A stretch of DNA of 64,000 nucleotides from Sycobia sp. Sy_11 (GCA_018907035.1 JACCIC010000187.1:62001-126000), one strand, 5' to 3'; positions 43,947 to 55,436 are shown, numbered from the stretch's first letter. Program-made: numbers and translations. The notes: generated by a model not told the origin, from the sequence alone.

Positions 43947-45231
43947 TTAGGTTGTCAAATATCTCCCTTCCGCCTTTTTGTCTTATGAATTTCACAGCTA
44001 TGTATAAAGCGCTACAGAGCTCGTATCTGGAAATACTATACATCATTTGAAAGGTCTTGACATAACGTACAAAACGACGCTATGCATGATTAGTTTGGAT
44101 ATTGCATTCAAAAGTTATAGAAGTGTAAACATGGAGTTCACTAATGTCGAAATTCGCACTATTTTACAGTTTTCCTTCGTCAAGGGCAAATCTGCTAGAG
44201 AAACGTTCCGTGAGATTAAGGGTGTTTTCGGGCATGACACGCTATCACTTCGGACCACAGAGGAATGGTTTCGACGATTCAGAGCCGGTGAAAACGACAC
44301 CATGGATAAGCCAGCCGGCGGAAGACCTGTGACGACGAATACCGATCAAATCATAGAATTTATCGAGTTAGACCGGCATGTGGCATCTCGTGACATCGCC
44401 CAGGAGATGATAGTTAGTCACCAAACCATTTTAAATCATCTGGAGAAGTCTGGATAGAAAAAAAGCTTGATGTTTGGGTGCCGCATGATTTGACGCAAAA
44501 AACCCTTCTGGATCGAATCAACGCCTGCGATGTGCTGATGAAACGGAACGAACTCGAACCATTTTTGAAGCAGATGGTGCCTGGTGACGAAAAATGGATC
44601 AAATACGACAATATCAAGCGAAAACGGTCGTGGCCCAAGGTCGGTGGACCGTACCAAACAGTGGCCAAGCCAGGATTGACGGCCAGGAAGATTTTGCTGC
44701 ATGTTTGGTGGGATTGCAAGGGAATCATCCACTATGAGCTGCTCCCATATGGCAAGACGCTTAATTCTACCATCTACTGTGAACAAATGGACCGCTTGAA
44801 GCATGCTATCGACCAGAAGCGTCCACAATTGGCCAACAGGAAGGGTGTAGTGTTCCACCAGGACAACGCCAGACCAGAAACTTCGTTGATGACTCGTTAG
44901 AAGCTACGGGAGTTCGGATGGGAGGTTTATCGCATCCACCATATAGCCCGGACAGAGCGCCAAATGATTACCACCTATTCCTGTCCATGTCGAACGCCCT
45001 GGGTGGTGTAAAGTTGTACTCAAAAGAGGCTTGTGAAACGTGGCTGTCCGAGTTCTTCGCAAATAAGGAGAGGGGTTTCTACTAGAGGGGTATTATGAAG
45101 TTGCCGTCTAGATAGAAATAGATTATCGAATAAAACGGCGAATATTTGAAGTAAGTCCGACCACTGTAACACTTTTTATAAAGTATCGAATGAAGAGCAA
45201 AAAAACGGAATGGAGATATTTGACAACCTAA
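43947..45231 (+). mobile_element. near full-length mariner transposon
   Basis: Both ends begin TTAGGTTGTCAAATATCTCC and stay similar for about 35 bases. TA flanks lie at 43945-43946 and 45232-45233. The length of 1285 bp is normal for the family. The transposase (44131 to about 45130) is intact apart from a few stops. This is the best preserved transposon here and probably the youngest of the three mariners. Confidence 0.93.
44131..45130 (+). pseudogene. mariner transposase with a few lesions
   Basis: The N-terminal MEFTNVEIRTILQFSFVKGK and EEWFRRFRAGENDTMDKPAG regions form the paired helix-turn-helix part. The catalytic core has MVPGDEKWIKYD (first Asp), FHQDNARPET (second Asp) and PPYSPDRAPNDYHLF (third Asp), which fits the D,D34D layout. 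A TAG at 44456-44458, a TAG at 44898-44900, a TAG near 45083 and small frame changes interrupt it. An enzyme from this copy is unlikely. Confidence 0.9.
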
Positions 45232-45233
45232 TA

Positions 45234-45560
45234 TTTTAGCTCACTGGCATTTGTAAGGCTTTTCCCTCATTTACGACTGAGGTTTTTTATGGCGACTAGA
45301 TACCAGTTGTAAGATTTTAGTAATTAAAGAAGTTTTATTATAACTCTTTGTATATTATTTATAAATATCACACTTCCTGTCTTTCATGTGTGTATTGAAA
45401 ATTATATAATATTTTACCAGACATTAAGGTAAAACTTATATTATTATTAACTTTGCGCGTCGTATAATTCAATTTATTCTAAATAGTAAATACATTATCA
45501 GTCTCAGCACACGCAGCGGCAAACACAGGCCCCCAAATTTTCAGGGTCAATCATAAGTAT
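45234..45560. other. AT-rich spacer, nothing recognised
   Basis: Short AT-rich sequence between the mariner end and the LTR-like block. No gene or repeat is identified. Confidence 0.4.
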
Positions 45561-45835
45561 AGACATCCCGAACAATAGAAGACATCCGCGCCTCCACTAT
45601 AAAAGGAGCAAGTTTCCACGCTCACTTTCTACTTCTACTCGACCTTTACTTCACGTTCTTCTTAACTCCACGTGCTACTTCTACTCGACGTTTACTCCAC
45701 GTTATCCTTAACTCTACGTGCTACTCCACTCACCACACTCTTCACACACACTATTCCTCTCGCTCATCTCCACGATCGCACAGCACAGCATCGGCAAGAG
45801 AATACGTTTTAGTTCAATAAAGGGAATTAAAAATT
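45560..45835 (+). repeat. LTR-like block with TATA box, tandem unit and poly(A) signal
   Basis: CTATAAAAGG near 45597-45606 is followed by two tandem copies of a 44-base unit (about 45633-45720, core TACTTCTACTCGAC). TTCAATAAAGGG lies near 45811-45822. A TATA box, a short transcribed region and AATAAA within about 220 bases match the U3-R-U5 layout of a retrotransposon LTR. No coding region is adjacent, so it would be a solo or truncated LTR. Confidence 0.45.
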
Positions 45836-46390
45836 GACTTGATACGTTCTTAAGCTCGAAAAACGAGAAATTTTTTGGGTCCAGAATTCATAAATTTCCA
45901 GAAAGCAGATAAAAATGTATAAAATCCTATGGATAATACATTAAATAAAATATATGTTACCATGTTTTTATAATCAAGCCTCACATTTTGGAAAAAAAAC
46001 GTTGGAAACTTACTTAGACAGCCAATTATTACGGCCCAGTCTTATAATGATAATCCTTAATTTTATTCGAACTAGCATTCCCAAAGAGTTGGTAAATAAC
46101 ATCTATTTATTACAATAATAATTACTATAACAAATTATTATAAAATTCATAATTACAAAAATAATAATTAATCTAATATTTCGTCCTTAAAGACGTTCAC
46201 ATAAGCGTGATTATTCACATACTTACAGCAATACTCATTTGCACATATGCATTCATATATGTATTTCATGCTCCATGACATAAAATACCCAAAATGTAAG
46301 TTGTTCATTATTTAATTAAAACCGGGCACCCATAATGAAGCGACTAGCGCTTTCAGTGCATTTCGAGTTCATAAGTGTGGAGAACATCTT
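45836..46390. other. AT-rich spacer, nothing recognised
   Basis: No gene, RNA or repeat could be supported here. Confidence 0.4.
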
Positions 46391-46490
46391 CTTCAAGATG
46401 GCTGCCGCGCGGCCGTGGCTCTTTCTAGTAATGCACGCGTGTTTGCTGCAACTCGCTGCTTTCCTTTGGTATATATTCGCGGGGTAGATA
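46390..46490 (+). other. YY1-like motif and small ORF, unassigned
   Basis: CAAGATGGCTGCCGC around 46394-46408 resembles the AAGATGGCGGC YY1/Pho core-promoter motif. Its ATG (46398) opens a 29-codon frame with a hydrophobic middle (WLFLVMHACLLQLAAFLWYI) ending at 46487. It may be a promoter remnant of a transposon or a chance ORF. Confidence 0.25.
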
Positions 46491-47094
46491 TATCAAAAAT
46501 GTGTGTCGTATTATTTTCATTTTGCGTTTTCGGTCGCTAATCTGGATCATTACCCGATTATTTTAATTTTAATAATTATTTGAAATTAAAATCTTGCGCA
46601 TATTGGGCTGGCATATCTATTTAGCCTGATTGTCGCAATAACATTGATGCATCGTTTTAAGAACTTCACCGGAATATTATCAGATCCAACACTATCAGAG
46701 CGCACTAATAATGTAGCCTCAAATATGTCGACAGGATCAGCAAAATAAAAAAAAAACATCGATTCCCCGGTGAAATTCTGGCGGTGAATCTACTTCAGAA
46801 TGAGAGAGAGACAGACAGAGAGTTGTTACTGGCGCTCTCCAGCTGACTGGCGGCGAGGTAAGTTCGATTCGGGTCTCTTTCTCGCGAATCGGGGGTCGTA
46901 CGTTCCTTATCGTCGACTCCCAACGTACGTACTCTGTTTCGCCGTGACATTATCTACTCTCGCAAGCCACCGTATCTCCGGACCAACTCCCGCAAAGCCA
47001 CTGACTCAAAAGACAAAACGGGGGACAAGAGACAGAGAGGAAATCCGACAGAGTGATTTTCACGCGCCGGACGAGTTCCGTAGGAGCAAACCTC
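46491..47094. other. noncoding, GC-mixed
   Basis: A short open frame (46800-47120, plus) is GC-richer but has no domain. It may be flanking BEL/Pao sequence from the minus-strand copy. Nothing firm can be called. Confidence 0.35.
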
Positions 47095-47990
47095 TATGCA
47101 TACATTGCAACTATCGATAGGCGGATAATTTTTGCTCTTATAGCCACCAAGGTAGTTAAAACAAAGTCTTAAATGTCGAACGTCATATTGGCGATTATAC
47201 GCGGTTTTTTCTATAAAAGCAAGATAGCGCGTAATAAAATGATTGCGCGAGAAAAGCGCGAATTTCGATGTAAAGGTTGGTTGCAACGACTGCGTAGGGT
47301 GAATTTTTCACGAACCTGTATTTTTATTAGAGGGACAAATAGTTTTGTTACTGTTTCTGTCGAAATGTACCACTAACAGAAATCCAGCTCGCCTCTTTAA
47401 GAATCCGACTAAATCCACAAATTTCGAGAAACGCAAAGTACTATTCTCTTCGCTATCCAATGTAAAAAAATACAATTGAGGATCTATCGTGATTAAATCA
47501 GCCTCCCACGTTTTTCTCGATTCCAAATCAAAACGAGATTCTAACGTGTGCTCCAACCACGTGTTGCATTGTACAACAGGAGCTCGCATTCGTGAGAGCG
47601 CGAACAATTCTTTATATTTCATCCACGAACGCGCGCGGCTCGACCGTCGATTCCCGTTTTAAGTGCGGCATGTTCGCAAGTGAATCGAGCAGTTTATTAA
47701 CGTTGTATTAACGTTTATTGACAGTTTATTAAGTTTATAACCGTTAAACGTGAATTCTATCACAGATCTTTTAAAGCCTTCCATGTTGAAAAGTTATTTA
47801 CGCCCATAATCACCGCGTATTTTACCAGTTCAGAAGCTGAACCCTTCGGGCAAGACTTCAAATACTGCAGTTTACTTGTATCGGCGATACGCATGACGGT
47901 ATTAAAATTTACTTATTAAAAAAAATCCCAATCTTCGTACTTGAAATTCGGCAAGTCGAGGCACAGTAGTTTCGCAGAGCGTTCACACCG
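47095..47990 (-). mobile_element. BEL/Pao gag fragment, minus strand
   Basis: Read on the minus strand from 47990 down, gag-type words appear in order across several frames. They are LPNFKYEDWDFF, then SKLQYLKSCPKGSASELV (about 47890-47770), ESRFDLESRKTWEADL (about 47550-47490), FSKFVDLVGFLKRRAGFL (about 47430-47377) and RQYDVRHLRLCFNYLGGYKS (about 47193-47135). The last two match the FEDLAVFLERR and RQRDVRQLKLYFNCLGHHKS words of the plus-strand copy at 39.9-40.2 kb. No pol region is present. Confidence 0.72.
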
Positions 47991-48477
47991 TTCATAATCT
48001 TCGCGTTCGCCAGTCCATACTGCACGCTCAATGTTGGTCGAAAATATATCTTTTTTTTTGTTTATGAACAGAATTACAACGTATGCTGGATCTCGATTAC
48101 AAGTTAACATAAATCAATTTATTAATAATGACTATAGTGATCTAGGAAATTAATACGGAATAAATAATATGCTATATTTACAATACTTATTCAACATTTT
48201 AATATGTAAAGGAATAACTAAGTAACTATAGTTATACTAGAAAAAGTGTATGAGAAAAAAATTCAACAAATTCCTCATATTTATTTATTTCATTACATGC
48301 TCCTCATCCAGAGCACAATGATTAAATATGAGTAATTTAATAGATATGTTCGAAGCCCTTCTGCATAGTTAAAATCATCATCCAAATAAATTATTAGCAT
48401 CTCCGTGATTTTTGCAGTAAGTCAATTGTAATAGATAATGAAAATTTGTTAAAAACCCAGGAAGTTTGAATTAAAAA
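47991..48477. other. AT-rich spacer, nothing recognised
   Basis: No feature is supported except short random frames. Confidence 0.4.
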
Positions 48478-48503
48478 GTCTTACTCATATTTGTACACAG
48501 TAG
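48478..48503 (+). repeat. orphan mariner right end
   Basis: GTCTTACTCATATTTGTACA followed by CAGTAG is nearly identical to the right terminal repeat at 3651-3676 and is followed by TA. No transposase sequence or left terminus was found next to it, so it is a truncated relic of the same mariner family. Confidence 0.65.
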
Positions 48504-49059
48504 TACATATTTATGTTAATTACTTATATATTAAATACGAATTGTTTTATCTATGGATATCAGGGGAGCCCCAATATTTACACATTCTTAAATATATAAT
48601 GCCACACAGGTACGAACACACGCAATCCAGCTAATGCGTTCTATGGTACGTTTCTTGCATCAACACGGTAAACCCCTCCTTTCCCTCTCCGCTCCTAACT
48701 CAGCATACCTGCACAGGATTAAATTAACTAATAGGAAGTGTTTTTGCCTAAATATTAACTGTAACTTCTACCACGCATAGAATACGGAATTATTATCTTA
48801 AGTGAAATCGTGTTAGCAGTTCAGATTTATTACTATACTCATCGGTGCAATATCAATATATATTATATTCGGTTATTTTGTAACATAATTATTGATTTTC
48901 TCTTTTGATTAAATTAGTACTGATTTTTCAAAACTTGTGTTTTTGAATCACTATCATGCAGCATAAAGAAAAAAAGAAAAAATAAATATCATCGTTTCGA
49001 AAGGATGCAGGGTAATGGATATTATAAAACTCTATTAAATAACACTTTGTTAAAACTAT
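48504..49059. other. AT-rich spacer, nothing recognised
   Basis: No gene or repeat family was identified. Confidence 0.4.
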
Positions 49060-49623
49060 TGTAACGTTTTCCTTTTCCCCTCGGGATAGCTTACTCGGTA
49101 GCGCCAGGATTAGTTTGAAAGAAAAGGGAGTTTTTGGTAGAATCGAATAAAAATCACGATACTCAGTTATATTTCTATAAAAATATCAAAAATACTATAT
49201 ATTCTATTAAATCCCATACAAAATAATAATAAAAGATAATAAATCAAACATCTGGCACCGGGTCCTGTGATCTGTAACAAAACAAGACAGATATCTTATG
49301 TTAAATCTTGTACTATAATGTTGCTCGGTGCTTGCTACTTCGGGGCTCCGGCTCACCCCGCCTCGGCCACTAGTCGCTCAACACGCTACCAGATTCTTTT
49401 CGCTAGCACTAAAACACGTCAGAGCCCGTGCAGCCAGGATCACGATTTTGTTGGGGGCTAGGATTGAGATCGCTGGGCTTTAACGGAGTGCCGCGTACCG
49501 AGGGTCAAGTCTCTTGAGGGATAGTAAGGCCGCTGATCTTTAATGGAGCGCCACGCAACCAGGATCAAGCCTTACTACGGTGCAGGAGGGATTTGTGGTG
49601 AGGCTGGAACTTGAAATTCTCAC
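49060..49623 (+). repeat. possible solo LTR with internal duplication
   Basis: The block starts TGTAACGTTTTCC and can be ended at TTCTCACA, giving TG...CA-type ends about 560 bases apart. It is GC-richer than its surroundings. Inside, two related segments of about 48 bases begin near 49471 and 49531 and share CTTTAAYGGAGYGCCRCG and TCAAG words. No matching target duplication was found, so the call rests on ends and composition. Confidence 0.35.
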
Positions 49624-50646
49624 AATAATAGTATTTAGTCAGCATAAAACACCTCAGTCTTATGTCGGGGAGAAGTTTTTAAATATTACTATAAATTAAC
49701 TTATTAATTTTATTTTATTAATATAAATTTAATTATTAATACACATGCACGTGCGCTCGCGCGTGCACACACACGCACACACAGACCGACGAATGTACAA
49801 AGTCAAAAGAACTGGAGACACGAATCAATTGTAGTTTTGACACGACGGTGACAAAGCTACAATTGATCCGCGTGTTCGATTCTCAAAAAGGCCCGGATGA
49901 ATTCAGCTCTTTTTTACTAGAACTTTTTACCGGGGTCCAATCAGAATTTCATGGCACGCTATGACTATCATTTGTAGTCCGCGCGGACATGCTCCCGCGG
50001 TCAATCAGCTACCTGAGAGGAGTCAGCGGGTCTTTCCGCGCAACTGACCCTTTAATATAAGTACGTGTTTAATTCAAGCTAGAACGGTTGTTTGCATAAA
50101 TGCCTTGTCACTAAAAGTATATGCCGTCGCTTCAACACCATAAATAAATCTTTCCACTTTCCTGTTTTCTTTGTTTCCTAAAACACTTCTCGGGAAAGTA
50201 TGCATCGTCATCTATCTCCTTAAATAAAAAATACAGGGCGCAAATGCTTCAAACAATACTTTTAAATAAATACATTTGTTCGAATTGAAATGAGTAGATT
50301 CTTTTTTAATATAAACAATTTTTTTTATTTTAAAAAAAATTTAATTATCTACAAAGGAATTATTTTAATTGCTTAAATTAAAAAGTCAAGTTGAAGAGGT
50401 CTATTTTCTTAAAAGCATTCATTGTAATTTAATAAGAATGTCATTAATTTTAATATCTCATTTGTTAATAATAATAAAGGTTTCAAAAAATGTTCAACAA
50501 TTGAATCCATGATTTTCATCGCAGCTCATGTATAATGCGCCACTCTTTTTTTTTTAATATATAAGGAGTCCTAAAATGTATAATTATATGTAAATTTTGA
50601 GGGTCAGTTTGAAATTAAGTGGCTTTGTATTGCGTACAATAAATAA

Positions 50647-50713
<67 letters not shown>

Positions 50714-51952
50714 GAGAGAGAGTGAAACATAGAACAATGCAATATATTTCAATACTGATTTAAATACGTTAAAAAATATAAGTAAATATAAAACAAATGT
50801 AGGTTGTTCTACCAAAAACCTAAACTGTTAAAAAAATTGCGAATTAAATGCTGGTTATACGTATATTACATACAATTATAATAACATAGACATACAGTTT
50901 TATAAAATTTACATAATAGTTTTATTTTTACTAAAATATATCTTAAATTTTATATAAATGTATATGGAATTTAATATGCATTTTTATCTAATAATAATAC
51001 TTCTACAAATATATTAAATATTCAATTTTTGTTCAACATTATAGGGTATAATAGGTAATCAATGATTACGTCGATTAGTAGACGATTCCTACTTCTTTTT
51101 ATAGTGGATTTTGGCTTGTACTACGGTTTATCGTTTATAATCGCCAGTAAATTAAAAAACCGTTTCTGACCGTTCATTACGTCACGGCGGAAAATGTGCA
51201 GTTCCGAAACTGTTGATAACGTTCATATATAAATTAAGCAGTAAAGTGAATACGAGAATACATTGCAGCATTGTAAATGTACGTACTGGCAACTTATTGG
51301 CGATCTGTGGAAATGAACCTGGAATTTTCTCTCCTTCTCTCTACCCTCTCTACTCTCCACTGCCACTGCACGGAGTCACGGATGTTTTGGTGCGAAACAC
51401 AGATCAGAGAGTAATCAGAACCAATCAGGTCCAGTGCCAGATTAGCGTGAGCAAATCAGCGTTGTATAATATCGATGGGCGATAGCGCATAGAAAATATA
51501 GAGATGCATCTAAATGGACATCACATGGATAGCATGGTAGAGTAAGATATATAATAATATAGTGAAAGTGCTGAACCAGGTGGAACGTGGAATCTGCCAG
51601 AATCACGTTTAGCAGGTTAGCACATATCAAGTTACTAGGTTAGCGCAGGTTAACATGTTGTTAGACCTCTGGTTACACCTGAATGTTAATCATTATTCAT
51701 TAGACGTATAACACAGACCGCAGCACAGATACGGATAAATAGGAAAAGGGGAAGAAGCATCATTAACAAAAGAGAACAAAAAGTTGTACTAGGTTGTACG
51801 TGGCTCTACTGTACATAACTTTGACTGACCTGTGCGTGGGCAAGAAAACAATAATACCAACACCATCTAGCACTGGTATTTTGTGGTCATTAATTATATA
51901 GATTGGTGTTTTGTCGAAAAATTATAGATTTCAACTGGAAAGAGAGCGAATA
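49624..51952. other. intergenic sequence and Cdc37 upstream region
   Basis: Contents seen are an 11-base inverted repeat (ATCAATTGTAG at 49824 and its complement at 49857), a GC-richer patch to about 50060 and (TA)n at 50655-50710. A moderately GC-rich stretch runs from 51060 to 51500. The Cdc37 promoter must lie in the last few hundred bases. I could not fix a transcription start. Confidence 0.45.
50655..50710. repeat. (TA)n microsatellite
   Basis: This is a pure TA array followed by a short GA run. Confidence 0.95.
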
Positions 51953-51985
51953 ATGGTTGATTACAGTAAATGGAAGAATATTGAG
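51953..51985 (+). CDS. Cdc37: Cdc37 exon 1
   Basis: Eleven codons, [11 protein letters not shown], followed by donor GAG/GTAAGG. The ATG is the universal Cdc37 start. Confidence 0.95.
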
Positions 51986-54937
51986 GTAAGGAAAAGTATT
52001 ACATATCAAAGTATATATTTGCGTTGGATTCGCGCAGAATAATCTAGAAGAAATACGGTTCTTATAAGTTAGATTTCTGAATTGCTAACTTTAGACGTTA
52101 CAGAAAATCTTATTAAAATATTATATACCAGTTTATAAAATTATTTTTTTATGACTCGCTAAATCGTTTATATTGATGAAGCATGTAGGATATTATCATT
52201 ATATATTAGATACAGTTTTAAATTTGAAACATTTTTATGATGGAATTTTTCTCTTATCACTATTTGTTTTAAAAAGATTTCTGATGATGAAGATGATACA
52301 CATCCTAACATCGATACACCATCATTATTTCGATGGAGGCATCAAGCAAGACTTGAAAGAATGGAAGAAAGAGAGAAAGAGAAACAAGAACATGAACGTA
52401 AAAAACAAGAGTAAGATCATTTATTTTAACATGGCTTTTAATTATATTATCAATCCATGGAGTAGTATTAAATTATATATTTTATATTCAGAACATTAAG
52501 AAAATTAAAAGAAACTAAGAATAAAGTTGCAGAATTACAAAGCAAAGCAACAGGCACATCAGGTTTAGATGAATTAAAAAAAGCATTGATTGACTTAGAA
52601 AAGCAAGAAGAAGAAATTAAGAAAGAAGAAGAAGAATTAAAAAACAAAGATAAGCTTACACCTTGGAATGTGGATACAATTGGTCAAGAAGGTTTTACAA
52701 AAACAGTAATAAATAAAAAACCACCAAGACAAGATAATGATTCTTTATCTGATGATGAAAAAGAGAAAATAATGAAACAATTTATTAAAGAAAATAACGA
52801 AAAGTTAATAGATTATGGAATGTTAAGAAGATATAATGATAGTAAAAAGTTTCTACAAGAAAATCCACATTTAGCTTGTGAAAATACAGCTAATTATTTA
52901 GTTCTTATGTGCATTAATTTAGAAATGGAAGAGGTGAATGTTATTTTTATTTTACTTTAATATAAAATTATTTTAATATCTTCTTATGTATTACTTTATC
53001 TTAAACTCTTTAACTTATTTTATAATGCAAGATTATTTTTGCAAGCAGAAATATTAAACTGCTTTAGTATCAGTGTATCTTATTACAGTTATTTATTAGT
53101 ACCTTAACCTTATTTTATTTATTAATTTATTTAGAAACATGAACTTATGGAGCATGTTGCTCACCAATGCATTTGCATGCAGTACATCTTAGAGCTTTCA
53201 AGACAATTAAATGTCGATCCTAGAGCATGTGTTGCTTCATTCTTCAGTCGAATACAAACTGCTGAGATAGAGTATAAGAATTCGTTTGAAGATGAATTAA
53301 GATTATTCAAAGAAAGAATTCGCAAAAGAGCAGCTGAAAAAGTTGCTGAAGCTATGAAAGAAGTAGAAGAGGATGAAAAAAAAGCTCGTTTAGGACCAGG
53401 AGGGCTTGATCCCATTGAAGTATTTGAAAGTCTTCCAGAGGTAATTTTTACATTTTATTATTATAATTTATTAAGTTTTTTATAATTTTTTCTTAACTTA
53501 AAGAATTTAAAATATATATTAATAAGTAGAAAACAACAAAAATATTGGTTAGTCTTATGGTTAATCATTCTGTTTTCATAAATTCAAAGGCTTATAATAT
53601 TCTTGTATATGCCAAATTATTTTCATATAGATCTTATTTTTTAATTGGACAACATAGTTTTTTAAATTTTTAATAAGAATTTTATTTTACTTTATTTTAT
53701 TTTATTTTATTTCATTTAAAAAATCTTATTATAAAAATTATTATATACGTGATTTCGAATCTTGACACTTCATTGATAAATTTTAATAACTAAAAAATAT
53801 ATGCCTATTGATATTTTAGAGTTAAAAAAAATTATTCTCATATAATAAAAAAATTCATAAAATTAAACTTATACTTTGAATAATTCAAACAATTATTTAA
53901 ATTATAATTAAAAAATTATGTAAAAAAAATTAAATGGGTGAATCAGTCAAGTTAAACGAACTGTCAAAGTCAATTTTTATGTATAGAGAAAAAGTACCAG
54001 TTATGTACTATTGTAAGTAACATCAGGTAATATTATATGTGTAGCAATAAATTATTGTAAATTTTAGTTAATCATGCTCTGTATTCAGGATTGCTTTACA
54101 TTGCTTCAACATTTTAAACAAATATCTCATTCATTGTGAAAATCAAAACATTTTATAAATTTCGTAATAAAATATTATACATACCTTTTTTAAAACCTTT
54201 TCATTTGCACACTTTTTTACGAACTTACTTGAATTTTTATAGCAATGTAATATATATAAAAGTAAAGAATGTAATTATATAAAATTTACAATAATTTAAT
54301 ATTTACATAAATGTAATATCAGGTAATAATCATTAAAACTGAAATATGTCTATTATTCTACTTAAAAAAATTTTTTTTAATAATTAGAATTTTTATATAA
54401 GACAATATAAATTCATAATTAATTTTCTAAGATATATTAAATAATTCAAATTTGTATAATTTTACAAATAGGTTGAATTTATTAACCTAGATATTTTAGT
54501 AGTTTAACTGTTCTAAATGCGATTTTCCAATAGAATAAAAGCACAGTTTAAAATATGTGAAAATCCAGACTTTATATCTTCATTTACTTAAATTTATAAT
54601 ATCAAAATCTAATTAATATTATGTATTATCACAATATATAAAATTTAATTATTCAATTTTTAATTCTTTTTTGTTGATATATCAAATGAATTAAATCAAA
54701 ATATTAATTAAAAATATTTTACTTTAACAGTGTTTACAAAAATGTTTTGAAGCCCAAGATATTCCCTTGCTACAAGAAACAATCGCAACTATACCAGAAG
54801 AAGAAGCACGTTATCACATAAAAAGGTGTATTGATAGTGGCTTATGGGTACCAGCTCCCAAGGCAAAGGAAAAAGAAAAAGAAACAGGTGCAGATACATC
54901 TGAAGAAAATGAATATGAAGTAACTGATCTTGAATAA
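51953..54937 (+). CDS. Cdc37: Hsp90 co-chaperone Cdc37
   Basis: Cytosolic co-chaperone that recruits client protein kinases to Hsp90. Five exons join in frame to 373 codons plus stop: 51953-51985, 52277-52410, 52492-52933, 53135-53440 and 54731-54937. All introns are GT-AG. The N terminus [11 protein letters not shown] joins to [18 protein letters not shown]. This places Ser13 in the acidic CK2 site that must be phosphorylated for kinase binding, and keeps the HPN motif. A coiled-coil (about residues 30-115) precedes the Hsp90-binding middle region with the conserved [16 protein letters not shown] loop. The C-terminal helix region ends in an acidic EVTDLE tail. The length matches animal Cdc37 (about 380-390 residues). 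No lesion is seen, so the gene looks functional. Confidence 0.97.
52277..52410 (+). CDS. Cdc37: Cdc37 exon 2
   Basis: Acceptor AAAAAG, then [11 protein letters not shown] and the start of the charged coiled-coil. Donor GA/GTAAGA, phase 2. The pyrimidine tract before the acceptor is modest (TTTGTTTT). Confidence 0.92.
52492..52933 (+). CDS. Cdc37: Cdc37 exon 3
   Basis: Acceptor TATTCAG. It encodes [12 protein letters not shown], the [16 protein letters not shown] segment and the [20 protein letters not shown] region. Donor GAG/GTGAAT. Confidence 0.95.
53135..53440 (+). CDS. Cdc37: Cdc37 exon 4
   Basis: Acceptor TTTAG. It carries the helical Hsp90-binding region from [16 protein letters not shown] to [17 protein letters not shown]. 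Donor GAG/GTAATT; 102 codons, phase 0 on both sides. Confidence 0.95.
53441..54730. other. last intron of Cdc37
   Basis: A 1290-base, very AT-rich intron. There is a short TTTTA run at about 53681-53712 and otherwise nothing recognisable. Confidence 0.7.
54731..54937 (+). CDS. Cdc37: Cdc37 exon 5
   Basis: Acceptor TTTAACAG. It encodes [19 protein letters not shown] through [12 protein letters not shown] to the acidic tail EYEVTDLE and stop TAA at 54935-54937. Confidence 0.95.
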   Translation, partial: CLQKCFEAQDIPLLQETIATIPEEEARYHIKRCIDSGLWVPAPKAKEKEKETGADTSEENEYEVTDLE

Positions 54938-54942
54938 CTTTA

Positions 54943-55436
54943 AATAAAACACAATAATTGTCACAATCTAAGGTATAGAAATAATTTTTCAATGCCCTTT
55001 CTTTTAATAACAAATTATTTGAAAATTAAATTTTTGCGCTTCTGCCTTTCATATTTTTATCATGATTAATTATGAAACTTTGAAAATTAAATATAAAGAC
55101 TGAAAAAGAATAAGTTTTATAAATAAGAAAGAATATTTTATAATTGCAATCTATTATTTACACACAAGAACACAATTGCTTTAATTTTGAATTAATATGA
55201 AAAAGGCTATGTATTATATATCCAATTATAAATTTATTGAAAAATTAGACTACAGTGTTTTTATTTTTTCGGAAATGATATTTAAACAACAAATAATTAT
55301 ATAAATTATTATTAGAATTCTAGTTTTTACAATCAATGGTGTCAAATATTTTTAATCATTTACTATCCTAAAATTTACATTGTACATATGTAGAGTTATC
55401 GTACTATTTAAAGATAAAACTTTGAATGTAAATAAA
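54943..55436 (+). terminator. Cdc37 3' UTR with candidate poly(A) signals
   Basis: AATAAA occurs at 54943-54948, only six bases after the stop and probably too close. It occurs again at 55431-55436 followed by a T-rich tract. The distal signal is the better candidate. Confidence 0.4.

Noticed and set aside
46860..46900. tRNA-like GTTCGATTCGGG near 46861
   Set aside because: No cloverleaf could be built around it; the similarity is limited to the B-box-like word.
49800..49900. tRNA-like TTCGATTC near 49880
   Set aside because: No A box or acceptor stem could be arranged at the correct distance.
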